NCBI RefSeq assembly: GCF_000717275.1
Contig: NZ_JNYV01000004.1
Location: 310,001 to 374,000 of the forward strand
From: Kitasatospora arboriphila
GTDB taxonomy: Bacteria > Actinomycetota > Actinomycetes > Mycobacteriales > Mycobacteriaceae
Direction of reading: 5' to 3'
Length of the DNA: 64,000 nucleotides
Positions 9,703 through 18,032 of the stretch are shown in pieces (position 1 is the stretch's first letter; every line of letters starts with the position of its first letter). Made by a program: the position numbers and the translations under genes. The notes under the pieces are model-generated. The model saw nothing but the letters and a program-made list of their open reading frames with translations, ran no database searches and was not told the DNA's origin.

Positions 9703-10295
9703 GCACGTACACGGTGCCGTACGTGGTGGAGAAGACGGCAGCGGGGGAGCGTTCGATGGACGTCTACAGCCGACTTCTCTCGGAGCGGATCGTCTACCTG
9801 GGCACCGAGATCGACGACGGGGTGGCCAACGTACTGATCGCGCAGTTGCTGCATCTGGAGTCCGACAGCTCGGAGATGCCGATCAACCTCTACATCAACT
9901 CACCCGGCGGGTCGCCGGCCGCGATGCTCGCCGTGTACGACACGATGCAGTTCATCCGGCCCGACGTCGCGACGACCTGCGTCGGTCAGGCCGGTGGTCC
10001 CGCCGCGGTTCTGCTCGCCGGAGGTGCGGCCGGACAACGATCCATCCTCCGGCATGGCCGAGTGGTGTTGCACCAGCCGTCGATTCAGGGTCAGGGGTCG
10101 ATTCCCGACCTGATCATCCACGCCGACGAGGTGGTTCGCGTACGTGCAGAACTCGAGGAACTGCTGGCGCGGCACACGGGTAAGAACCTCGATGCCCTCC
10201 GTCACGACACCGACCGTGAGCTCATCCTGCCCGCGGCGGCCACCGTCGACTACGGGTTGGCCGACCAGGTCCTGGAGTACCGGCCGATGCGGTGA
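9699..10295 (+). CDS. ClpP-family protein, ClpP2-like, catalytic Ser replaced by Gly
   Basis: 198-residue ClpP homologue with the family fold: INSPGG at about residue 67, the CVGQA strand, VLHQPS with His125, and a DYGLADQV C-terminal helix. The nucleophile position that reads GQAAS in active ClpP reads GQAGG (Gly100), and the triad Asp position reads Glu174 (TDREL). It is therefore predicted to be inactive as a peptidase and probably a structural or regulatory ring partner of the upstream ClpP1-like subunit. It starts at ATG 9699, overlapping the upstream gene by four bases. The convergent gene downstream is the PopR/ClgR-like regulator. Confidence 0.85.
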   Translation: MSTYTVPYVVEKTAAGERSMDVYSRLLSERIVYLGTEIDDGVANVLIAQLLHLESDSSEMPINLYINSPGGSPAAMLAVYDTMQFIRPDVATTCVGQAGGPAAVLLAGGAAGQRSILRHGRVVLHQPSIQGQGSIPDLIIHADEVVRVRAELEELLARHTGKNLDALRHDTDRELILPAAATVDYGLADQVLEYRPMR

Positions 10296-10319
10296 CTCTC
10301 CGGAAGGCCGACGGCCAGG

Positions 10320-10745
10320 TCAGGACGCCAGACGCAGGTGAGCGCGGCCTGAGGAGGAGGCCGGCCGCGACACCGAGGAGGAGGTCCGGGGCAGTCCGCC
10401 TACCGCGGTCACCTGGCCGGCATCGTGTGTGGCCCGCTCGATGATCGCGGCGACGCCTTTGGTGATGTCGAGCAGTGTGAGGCCGAGGGCACCGGCGACC
10501 GCCGAGAGGATCTCCGACGACGGCTCTTTGCGTCCGCGCTCGATCTCGGAGAGGTATTGGGGTGAGACACCGGCTTCGGCGGCAACCCCGGTGAGGATCC
10601 GGCCCTGCTCCCCGCGGACATCACGCAGGTACGTCCCGAGAACGTCGCGCCAGAGCGGCTCGGGTTCCTGCGGTTGTTCGCGAGGCCGTGAACGGGCACG
10701 GAGATCGGTGGACGTGGTGTCGGTGATGGTGAGAATGCGGCCCAT
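10320..10745 (-). CDS. XRE-family regulator, ClgR/PopR-like
   Basis: 141-residue protein with one helix-turn-helix of the Cro/C1 type at about residues 35-95 (AAEAGVSPQYLSEIERGRKE recognition region). The segment YLSEIERGRKEPSSE is characteristic of ClgR and PopR, activators of clp protease genes in actinobacteria. It faces the ClpP pair convergently, 24 bp away. A perfect palindrome TCTGCT-CAG-AGCAGA lies about 42 bp upstream of its start, which suggests autoregulation. In related species these regulators are themselves Clp substrates through short C-terminal tails; this one ends RLAS. Distinguishing ClgR from PopR by orthology is not possible here; gene context favours a PopR-like role. Confidence 0.8.
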   Translation of the reverse strand: MGRILTITDTTSTDLRARSRPREQPQEPEPLWRDVLGTYLRDVRGEQGRILTGVAAEAGVSPQYLSEIERGRKEPSSEILSAVAGALGLTLLDITKGVAAIIERATHDAGQVTAVGGLPRTSSSVSRPASSSGRAHLRLAS

Positions 10746-10786
10746 CTACCGAACGTAGATCGACGGGTGGGCCGGTGTACCGCGAA

Positions 10787-10801
10787 TCTGCTCAGAGCAG
10801 A
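10787..10801 (-). promoter_or_regulatory. PopR-like palindrome upstream of the regulator gene
   Basis: TCTGCT-CAG-AGCAGA is a perfect palindrome with six-base arms and a three-base centre. It has the same half-site layout as the PopR-type box at 8999-9013, with one symmetric substitution per arm. It lies between the regulator (start 10745, minus strand) and the divergent amidohydrolase gene, nearer the regulator. Likely an autoregulatory operator. Confidence 0.5.
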
Positions 10802-10884
10802 AGGAGCGGTCGGTCTCGGCCCGGGTGCAGACGAGGCGTCGTGTGGGAAGCGAGAACCGCGAATCAGTTTCGCGAGTGGCCACT

Positions 10885-10910
10885 CTCTATGTTATCGTTG
10901 CGATATAGAG
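10885..10910 (+). promoter_or_regulatory. Inverted repeat at the amidohydrolase promoter
   Basis: CTCTAT (10885-10890) and ATAGAG (10905-10910) flank a 14-base AT-rich core that includes a -10-like TATGTT. The repeat ends only 16 bases before the ATG of the amidohydrolase. The next gene in the operon encodes a TetR regulator, so this is a reasonable candidate for its operator. Based on symmetry and position only. Confidence 0.4.
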
Positions 10911-10925
10911 TGATGGAGGTCACAC

Positions 10926-12770
10926 ATGAGTCTGCAGGCGGACACCACGGCACCGGTCGACGGCACCGGACATTCGGGAGGCGGCGATGCCCCGTACGAC
11001 ATGGTTGTCCGCGGTGGCACCTGGTTCGACGGCACCGGCCGGCCAGGTCTGCGCCGCGACCTCGGGATCCGGAACGGCAGGGTTGTCGCCGTCTCCGCCA
11101 AACCTCTGCCCGCCGGGCCCGACACGCAGCTGATCGACGCGGCCGGTCAGTGGGTGATGCCCGGATTCATCGACGTGCACACCCATTACGACGCCGAGGT
11201 GCTGGTGGCGCCGGGTCTCGGTGAGTCGGTGCGTCACGGCATCACGACCGCGATCATCGGCAACTGTTCGCTGTCCACCGTGTACACGACCCCGGTCGAC
11301 GCCGCGGACCTGTTCAGCCGGGTCGAGGCTCTGCCGCGCGATCACGTAATCAAGGCGCTCGAAGGCGGGAAGACGTGGACCGATCCTGCGTCCTACGTCG
11401 AGGCGATCAACGATTTGCCGCTGGGCCCGAACATCGCGGCCTTCCTCGGTCATTCCGACATCCGGACCGCTGTGATGGGGCTCGGTCGCTCCACCGATCG
11501 GTCGCACATACCGAGTCGCGCCGAGATGGACGCCATGCTCGAGGCGGTCAACGACGCACTCGACGCGGGATTTCTCGGGGTGTCGGGGATGACGAACCCC
11601 TGGGACAAGCTGGACGGCGACCGCTACCGGTCGCGGTCACTGCCCTCGACCTATGCCCACTGGAGCGAGCGCCGCAAGATCAACAAGGTGCTGCGGCAGC
11701 GTGATCGGGTATTGCAGACCATCCCCAACCTGAACACCAAATACGACATCCTCTTTTTCCTCGCCGGGAGCACCGGGCTCGGCCGTAAGCCCCTCAAGAC
11801 CTCGGTCCTGGCGGCCGCCGACGCGAAATCGGACCGGTGGGTGCGGCGCATCTTCGGACCGATCGCAACAGTGGCCAACAACTGGGGTCGGGGCGCTCTG
11901 CGCTGGCAGCATCTGCCGGTGCCCTTCCAGGTGTACAGCGATGGCATCGATCTCGTGGTGTTCGAGGAATTCGGTTCGGGCCGTGCTGCACTGCACCTGC
12001 GCGAGGAGATGGGCCGTAACGAACTGCTGGCCGATCCCGAGTATCGGCGATGGTTCCGCAAGGACTTCGAGAAGAAGTTCAGCTCACGGATCTGGCATCG
12101 CGACTTCGACGATGCCGAGATCACCGAGTGCCCCGACGAATCCATGATCGGTAAGACGGTGGAAGAGGTGGCCCGCGAACGCGGGGTCCACAGCACCGAC
12201 ATGTTCCTCGACCTCGTGGTGGACTACGGCACGAAGTTCCGCTGGCGCACCGTGATCACCAATGACCGTCCGGAGATCGCCGACTGGTTGATCAAGCAGA
12301 ACGGTGTGACCATCGGCTTCTCCGACGCCGGTGCGCATCTGCGCAACATGGCGTTCTACAACTACGGGATCCGTCTGCTGCAACGAGTTAAAGAAGCCGA
12401 ACACGGCTCGCGCACACCATTTCTCACCATCGAGGAAGCGGTGCACAAACTCACCGGTGAACTGGGGGAATTCTACGGCCTCGACGCCGGATTCCTGCGT
12501 GAGGGGGACCGCGCCGATTTCGTGGTCGTCGACCCGGCGGGACTGACCGACCAGACCAAGGAATACGCTGAGGCAACCATGACCGAATTCGGGGGGATCA
12601 AGCGCATGGTCAATCGTAATGACGACGCGGTGTCTGCGACCGTGGTCGGCGGCCAGTATCTCTACGGTCGCGGCAACTTCGCGCCGGGTTTCGGCACCAC
12701 GGTGCAGGCCGGTCAGTTCCTGCGTGCAGGGGTCGCGCGCGGGACGATACGGGAGAGGTCGACCGCGTAG
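10926..12770 (+). CDS. Amidohydrolase, N-acyl-D-amino-acid deacylase family
   Basis: 614-residue metal-dependent hydrolase of the amidohydrolase superfamily. The HxH metal motif is in GFIDVHTHYDAE (about residue 80). GITTAIIGNCS and the late SDAGAHLRNMAFYNY segment, carrying the conserved Asp and His, are typical of the D-aminoacylase branch. The C-terminal GDRADFVVVDP is the usual family ending. Members hydrolyse N-acyl-D-amino acids or related cyclic amides; the substrate cannot be read from the sequence. It is followed directly by a TetR gene with no gap. The pairing resembles, from memory, the M. tuberculosis Rv2913c/Rv2912c pair. Confidence 0.8.
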   Translation: MSLQADTTAPVDGTGHSGGGDAPYDMVVRGGTWFDGTGRPGLRRDLGIRNGRVVAVSAKPLPAGPDTQLIDAAGQWVMPGFIDVHTHYDAEVLVAPGLGESVRHGITTAIIGNCSLSTVYTTPVDAADLFSRVEALPRDHVIKALEGGKTWTDPASYVEAINDLPLGPNIAAFLGHSDIRTAVMGLGRSTDRSHIPSRAEMDAMLEAVNDALDAGFLGVSGMTNPWDKLDGDRYRSRSLPSTYAHWSERRKINKVLRQRDRVLQTIPNLNTKYDILFFLAGSTGLGRKPLKTSVLAAADAKSDRWVRRIFGPIATVANNWGRGALRWQHLPVPFQVYSDGIDLVVFEEFGSGRAALHLREEMGRNELLADPEYRRWFRKDFEKKFSSRIWHRDFDDAEITECPDESMIGKTVEEVARERGVHSTDMFLDLVVDYGTKFRWRTVITNDRPEIADWLIKQNGVTIGFSDAGAHLRNMAFYNYGIRLLQRVKEAEHGSRTPFLTIEEAVHKLTGELGEFYGLDAGFLREGDRADFVVVDPAGLTDQTKEYAEATMTEFGGIKRMVNRNDDAVSATVVGGQYLYGRGNFAPGFGTTVQAGQFLRAGVARGTIRERSTA

Positions 12771-13367
12771 ATGGGAGAGGCACGCCGCACCCAGGAGCAG
12801 CGCCGGACAGCCACGATGGCGCGGCTGGTGGATGCGTGTGTGGAGTCGCTGTGCGAGCTGGGATATCAACGCAGCACCATCAGTGAGATCTGTGCGCGCA
12901 GCGGAGTGTCCCAGGGTGGGCTGTTCCGGCATTTCCCGACTCGGCTGGACCTGGTGATCGCGGCCGCCGATTCGGTGCGTGCCAGACAGTTCGAAGCCTT
13001 CTCGCAGAGTTTGGCCCTGCTGGGAACCGGTACGTTGGCCGACTGCCTCGTGCTGGTTCGCCAGGCGTGCCGGGCACCCATCAACGGTGCCTGGTACGAA
13101 CTGCTGATCGCCGCGCGAACCGACGCGGGTCTTCGGGAACGGCTGGCGCCCATGCTCGCCGAGTATCACGATCAGATAGCGCAGTTCGCGCGGACCGTTC
13201 CCGCCGTACAGGGATTGCCCGACGGACAGATCGAACTCGTGGCGCTGACCATTGTCCATCTCTTCGACGGGGAAGCCGTTGCGGCGGCAGTCCATCCGCA
13301 GCCGGAGCTGGAGCAGCAGAGACTCGACCTGGTACTCGGCTGGCTGGCCGGGGCGGCGGATCGGTGA
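12771..13367 (+). CDS. TetR-family regulator
   Basis: 198-residue TetR protein. The N-terminal helix-turn-helix spans about residues 15-60, with SVCELGYQRS-like helix 1 and SGVSQGGLFRHFPTRLDL as the recognition helix and linker. The ATG follows the stop of the amidohydrolase immediately, so the two genes are co-transcribed and it probably regulates that gene in response to a related ligand. The ligand-binding part is unremarkable. menC starts seven bases downstream. Confidence 0.85.
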   Translation: MGEARRTQEQRRTATMARLVDACVESLCELGYQRSTISEICARSGVSQGGLFRHFPTRLDLVIAAADSVRARQFEAFSQSLALLGTGTLADCLVLVRQACRAPINGAWYELLIAARTDAGLRERLAPMLAEYHDQIAQFARTVPAVQGLPDGQIELVALTIVHLFDGEAVAAAVHPQPELEQQRLDLVLGWLAGAADR

Positions 13368-13374
13368 CCCGTTC

Positions 13375-14346
13375 ATGACGATCCCCTCGGCGGCTCCGGT
13401 CCCGTCTTACGAGGAGATCGCGGAGTCGGCCGTGGTGGTGGCGCTGCCCATGCGCATGCGGTTTCGCGACATCACCACTCGTGAGGTGATGTTGTTCCGG
13501 GGACCGGCCGGATGGGGTGAGTTCGGTGCCTTCGTCGAATACGACGACGCCGAATCGGCCGCCTGGCTCGCGGCGGGTATCGAAGCCGCCTATCTCGGAC
13601 CGCCGCCCGCGATGAGGGACTCGGTTGCGGTCAACGCCACCGTTCCGGCGATCCCGGCCGCTCGGGTGGACGAGGTGCTGGCCCGATATCCGGGCGCGCA
13701 CACGGCCAAGGTCAAGGTGGCGCAGGAGGGCCAGACGCTCGACGACGACGTCGCGCGCGTGGAGGCCGTCCGGTCCCGCATCGACCATGTCCGGGTGGAT
13801 GCGAACGGTAAATGGACTGTGCAGCAAGCGATCACGGCGATCCGCGCGCTCGGTGAGCTGCAGTACGCGGAGCAGCCCTGCGCCACCATCGATGAACTCG
13901 CTGCCGTCCGGGCCGCTGTCGACACCCCGATCGCGGCCGATGAGAGCATCCGGCGCGCCAGTGACCCTCTCAAGGTCATCGCCGCCGACGCCGCCGACGT
14001 CGCCGTCCTGAAGGTGGCCCCGCTCGGCGGCATGCGACGGGTGCTCGATCTCGCCGGCCGGATTCCGATCCCGGTGGTCATCTCCAGCGCCCTCGACTCC
14101 GCGGTCGGCATCTCCGCGGGGGTGGCCACCGCGGTCGCGTTGGCTTCGGAGCCTCCTGCCTGCGGGCTCGGAACCGGCGGACTGTTCGTCACCGATGTGG
14201 CCGAACCTTTTGTGCCGGAGATGGGTTCGCTGAGTCCCCGGCTGGTCGACATCGATCCCACTGCGCTGCCCCTCGCCGGCGAGGACAGGCGGGACTGGTG
14301 GTTGAAGCGTCTGCGCCGCTGCCTGGCGATACTCGCCGACAACTGA
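13375..14346 (+). CDS. menC: o-Succinylbenzoate synthase
   Basis: 323-residue enolase-superfamily enzyme that dehydrates SHCHC to o-succinylbenzoate in menaquinone synthesis. Catalytic and metal residues are recognisable: Lys in TAKVKV, Asp in VDANGKW, Glu in EQPC, Asp in ADES, and Lys in VLKVAPLGG. The start is ATG 13375, seven bases after the TetR gene; an upstream open frame overlaps that gene and is not used. No other men genes are nearby. Dipeptide epimerase or another muconate-cycloisomerase-group activity is a less likely alternative. Confidence 0.88.
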   Translation: MTIPSAAPVPSYEEIAESAVVVALPMRMRFRDITTREVMLFRGPAGWGEFGAFVEYDDAESAAWLAAGIEAAYLGPPPAMRDSVAVNATVPAIPAARVDEVLARYPGAHTAKVKVAQEGQTLDDDVARVEAVRSRIDHVRVDANGKWTVQQAITAIRALGELQYAEQPCATIDELAAVRAAVDTPIAADESIRRASDPLKVIAADAADVAVLKVAPLGGMRRVLDLAGRIPIPVVISSALDSAVGISAGVATAVALASEPPACGLGTGGLFVTDVAEPFVPEMGSLSPRLVDIDPTALPLAGEDRRDWWLKRLRRCLAILADN

Positions 14347-14423
14347 AAACTTCAACCGACTGTGCCTGGACGCCGCCAGAAGATACAATTTTGCGAAATC
14401 GTTCCAACAGCGGAGGTTCAGCA

Positions 14424-15761
14424 ATGTCGGTCATCCTGGCGGAGGCCCCATCGGGCAGCGGTTTGAAGTCGATCGAGGGTTCGGAGACCAACGGGGCGAT
14501 CCAGATCCTGAAGATGCGCCGCGACCCGTTCGCGTTCAGCGACGCTCAGCAGGCGGCATTCGGTCGTGTCTCCTTCATGAACGCATTCGGGCAGAAGCTG
14601 ATCACCTGCCGCGGGCCCGAAGCCGCCGATCAGATCCTGATGAACAAGGACAAGGCGTTTGCGAACGGGCCGGCCTGGAGCTTTTTCATCGGCCCGTTCT
14701 TCAACCGCGGCGTGATGCTGCTCGACTTCGAAGAGCACCGCCACCATCGGCTGATCCTCCAGCAGGCTTTCACCCAGCCCGTGCTCAAGGGCTACATGCA
14801 AGAGATGCAGCCGATGATCGTCGAGCGCATCAAGCAGTTCCCCGTCGGCGACGTCAAACTGTTCAGCGAGTTCAAGGCCCTCACCCTGGACGTGGCACTC
14901 GAGGTCTTCATGGGTCTGGAACTGCCGAAAGAGGAAGCCGACCGCGTCAACAAGGCGTTCATCGACACGGTCCGCGCAGGTGTCGCGCTGGTTCGCCGGC
15001 CGGTCCCTGGTGGTCGCTGGTGGAAGGGGCTGCGGTCACGCAAAGTCCTCGAAGAGTTCTTCATGAGCCACATCGCCGCCAAGCGGGCGGGGGAGTCGCC
15101 CGACCTGTTCTCGGTGCTGTGCCACGCCGAGAGCGAGGAGGGCCATCGGTTCACCGACGAAGACGTGGTCAACCACATGATCTTCGTGATGATGGCCGCC
15201 CACGACACCTCCACCATGACGATGAGTCAGATGGCTTACCGCATGGCCAAGTCGCCCGAGTGGCAGGACCGTGCCCGCGCCCAGTCCATGGAACTCGGCG
15301 CCGAGCTCGGCTACGACGACCTGGCCAAGCTGACCGATCTCGACCTGATCATGAAGGAGTCGCTGCGCATGTGCGCTCCGGTTCCCGGGCAGCCGCGGAT
15401 GGCGATCAAGGACACCGAGGTACTCGGGCACTACGTGCCCAAGGGTTCAATCGTGTCGGTTCCAGGGCTGACCAACCACTACGACGCGGAGTACTGGTCC
15501 AACCCGTTCGTCTTCGATCCCGAGCGGTTCACCAAGGAGCGCGCCGAGGACAAGAAGCACCGGATGGCCTGGATGCCCTTCGGCGGTGGCGTGCACAAGT
15601 GCATCGGGTTGTATTTTGGGCAGATGGAAGTCCGGACGATCATGCACCAGTTGTTACGCGGATTCGAGTGGTCGGTGCCGCAGGACTACACGATGCCGAT
15701 GGATTTCAGCTCGCTCCCGGTGCCCAAGGACAAGCTGCCAGTCACCATGCGGCGCGTGTGA
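14424..15761 (+). CDS. Cytochrome P450 (second paralogue)
   Basis: 445-residue P450, the same length as the P450 at 6656 and very similar throughout. I-helix AAHDTST, ExxR KESLRM, haem loop FGGGVHKCIG. The two differ mainly at the N-terminus (MSVILAEAPSGSG here) and in scattered positions. It starts at ATG 14424, preceded by CGGAGG; AAGATAC at 14380-14386 resembles the element before the first P450. The stop overlaps the ATG of a TetR gene by one base, so the pair is probably autoregulated. Substrate unknown. Confidence 0.9.
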   Translation: MSVILAEAPSGSGLKSIEGSETNGAIQILKMRRDPFAFSDAQQAAFGRVSFMNAFGQKLITCRGPEAADQILMNKDKAFANGPAWSFFIGPFFNRGVMLLDFEEHRHHRLILQQAFTQPVLKGYMQEMQPMIVERIKQFPVGDVKLFSEFKALTLDVALEVFMGLELPKEEADRVNKAFIDTVRAGVALVRRPVPGGRWWKGLRSRKVLEEFFMSHIAAKRAGESPDLFSVLCHAESEEGHRFTDEDVVNHMIFVMMAAHDTSTMTMSQMAYRMAKSPEWQDRARAQSMELGAELGYDDLAKLTDLDLIMKESLRMCAPVPGQPRMAIKDTEVLGHYVPKGSIVSVPGLTNHYDAEYWSNPFVFDPERFTKERAEDKKHRMAWMPFGGGVHKCIGLYFGQMEVRTIMHQLLRGFEWSVPQDYTMPMDFSSLPVPKDKLPVTMRRV

Positions 15762-16387
15762 TGGCGCGGTCGTCGAGTCCCACCGAAGAACGGGCATCAT
15801 CGTCGCGCAAGGTGCGCAACACCGCATCGCCGCGCGAGCAAGAAGACGCAATCCTCGAGGCGGCGCGAGGCGAGTTCGAAGACAACGGCATTCGCCGTAC
15901 CGGCGTCGACGATGTCGCCAAGCGCGCGGGGGTCAGCCGCAGCACCCTCTATCGGCGGTTCCCGAACAAGGAGGCGCTGCTGCTCGGTGTGGCCGAACGC
16001 ATCTACCTCGACGGAATGATGTTGCTCGAGCAGGCCACAGTCGGCCATGGACCGCAGGAAGCGGTCGTCGAGGCGTTCCTCGCCGGCGCGCAGCTGGTGA
16101 ACAACGACCCGTTGATCCGCCGCATGATGGTCGACGAACGCGACGCACTCAAGGGCATCACCAACTCGGTGACCGGTCTGTTCATCGAGATCGTGACCGG
16201 ACGGATCATGAAGACGTTGCGGGCGGCGGGCGCGAAGATGCCCGATGAGGATTTGCACGCGGTCACCGAAATCCTTGTCCGGCTGGTGATCTCGTACCTC
16301 GATACCCCGGCGATGGATGAGAGCAGATCGGAGCCCGAAGCGGTCCGCGACTACGCGCAGCGCTATCTCGCGACGATGGTGTGGTGA
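15761..16387 (+). CDS. TetR-family regulator coupled to the P450
   Basis: 208-residue TetR protein. A Ser/Arg-rich N-terminal tail of about 25 residues precedes the helix-turn-helix (DDVAKRAGVSRSTLYRRFPN, about residues 45-65). Its ATG overlaps the stop of the P450 gene by one base, and its 3' end overlaps the start of the acyl-CoA ligase. The three therefore form one operon, with the P450 and ligase as likely targets. The effector is probably the P450 or ligase substrate or product; this is an inference from context. Confidence 0.87.
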   Translation: MARSSSPTEERASSSRKVRNTASPREQEDAILEAARGEFEDNGIRRTGVDDVAKRAGVSRSTLYRRFPNKEALLLGVAERIYLDGMMLLEQATVGHGPQEAVVEAFLAGAQLVNNDPLIRRMMVDERDALKGITNSVTGLFIEIVTGRIMKTLRAAGAKMPDEDLHAVTEILVRLVISYLDTPAMDESRSEPEAVRDYAQRYLATMVW

Positions 16388-18021
16388 GGCGTCGCGTGTC
16401 GAAGCTGAACCATGTGCGTACCGAGTTGGCAGCGGTACGGGAACTGAGGCGCGCCGGCGCGATGCCGGGTGTTCGTCAACTGCCGCAGGTCGCCAGGCTG
16501 CGTCGTGCGGCAGGGGAAGCCGCGGGACCCGCGATCTACGCGGCCATCCACGGCAGTCGGGTTGCGCTGATCGACCCGCAGGGACCGGTGACGTACAGCG
16601 AACTGGCCGCGATGTGCAACGCGGTGATGAACGGCCTGGGTGAGATCCTGCCAGATCAGGACCGTCCCACCGTGGGAGTGATGTGCCGCAACAGCCGCTT
16701 CGCGGTGATCGGTTTGCTCTCCGGCATCGGACTCGGTGCACGTGTGGTGCTGCTGAACACCGATCTCGGCGCCAAACAGATGGCGGAGGTGACCGCTCGC
16801 GAGAAGGTCGACGTGATCCTGCACGACGCGGAGTTCGCCGGCGTCCTCGAATTGGTCGACCAAGGTGTCCGCCGGTACGTCGCCTGGACCGACCAGGCCG
16901 AGGGTGAGCCAGGACCCGAAACACTCGACCACCTGATCGCGTCGAGCTCGACCGAACTGCCGCGGGCGCCGCAGCACCAGTCGTCGCTCGTGATCCTCAC
17001 GAGCGGCAGCACCGGAGCACCGAAGGGCGCGCCGCGCGACGGCGCCGTGTCGATGTCGTTGCCCGCCGGGTTCGTCTCCAAGATCCAGATCCGCGGCTCC
17101 GACACCGTGCTGATGTCGGCGCCGGCCTTCCACGGCTGGGGCCTGCTTGCCACGATGGTGTGCCTGCTGACCGGCGCGACCGTGGTGATGGACCGGCGGT
17201 TCCGGGCACCGGAGTCGCTGAGTCTTTTGGTCGAACACCGTTGCACCGCAATGATGGTGGTCCCCACCATGCTGCGCCGGTTCATGGATCTCGACGAGGA
17301 ACAGCTCCGTCGCATCGACCACGGCCGGCTCCGGATGATCGCTTCCGGCGGCGCCAAACTCGATTCATCCCTGGTGCTCGCCGTCGCCGAGCGGTTCGGA
17401 CCGGTACTGCACAATCTCTACGGCGCGACCGAGGCTTCGTACGTCACCATTGCGACCCCTGACGATCTCGCGGCCGAACCCACCACCGCCGGGCGCCCAC
17501 CGCTGGGTGTCGAGGTGGCCATCATCAGAGACGGTGCTCGGGTACCGACGGGGGAGTCCGGACAGATCTTCGTGCGGTCGGGCAGCCAGATCAGCAAGTA
17601 CACCAACGGCACGAGCAAAGAAACACTGAACGGGATGTTGAACACCGGGGACACCGGACGTCTCGATGCCGCGGGCAGGCTGTTCGTCGAGGGCCGCAGT
17701 GACGGGATGATCATCTCCGGCGGCGAGAACGTCTTCCCCGAAGAGGTGGAACTGGCACTCGGCAAGCATCCCGACATCGTCGACGCCGCAGTTGTTGCCG
17801 TCCCCGATCAGGACTTCGGTCAACGACTCCGGGCATTTGTGGTGCCGCGTGATGGTGCCGACGTGGCAGCCGCCGACGTGAAGACCTACATCGGTACCGA
17901 GCTGTCGCGGTCCCGAGTACCTCGCGACGTCATCGTGGTTCCCGACCTGCCGCGTGGCGCACAAGGCAAGATCACAAAAACCACACTCGACGCGCTGGCA
18001 CAGGAGCACAACACGGCGTAG
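16381..18021 (+). CDS. AMP-dependent fatty-acid/aryl acyl-CoA ligase
   Basis: 546-residue ANL-superfamily ligase that activates a carboxylic acid with ATP and transfers it to CoA. The P-loop-like A3 motif LTSGSTGAPKG is at about residue 200. NLYGATEASY, NTGDTGRLD and the C-terminal SGGENVFPEEVE and GKITKTTLD motifs follow, including the catalytic Lys near the end. The GTG at 16381 overlaps the TetR gene; a second GTG at 16396 is possible. Context with a P450 suggests activation of an oxidised substrate such as a steroid side chain or fatty acid, but no motif fixes the substrate. Confidence 0.85.
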   Translation: MVRRRVSKLNHVRTELAAVRELRRAGAMPGVRQLPQVARLRRAAGEAAGPAIYAAIHGSRVALIDPQGPVTYSELAAMCNAVMNGLGEILPDQDRPTVGVMCRNSRFAVIGLLSGIGLGARVVLLNTDLGAKQMAEVTAREKVDVILHDAEFAGVLELVDQGVRRYVAWTDQAEGEPGPETLDHLIASSSTELPRAPQHQSSLVILTSGSTGAPKGAPRDGAVSMSLPAGFVSKIQIRGSDTVLMSAPAFHGWGLLATMVCLLTGATVVMDRRFRAPESLSLLVEHRCTAMMVVPTMLRRFMDLDEEQLRRIDHGRLRMIASGGAKLDSSLVLAVAERFGPVLHNLYGATEASYVTIATPDDLAAEPTTAGRPPLGVEVAIIRDGARVPTGESGQIFVRSGSQISKYTNGTSKETLNGMLNTGDTGRLDAAGRLFVEGRSDGMIISGGENVFPEEVELALGKHPDIVDAAVVAVPDQDFGQRLRAFVVPRDGADVAAADVKTYIGTELSRSRVPRDVIVVPDLPRGAQGKITKTTLDALAQEHNTA

Positions 18022-18032
18022 GTCGGTAGGCC

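Noticed and set aside
13252..13374. Upstream start of menC inside the TetR gene
   Set aside because: The extra residues are a frameshifted reading of the TetR gene; the enzyme aligns from the ATG at 13375.
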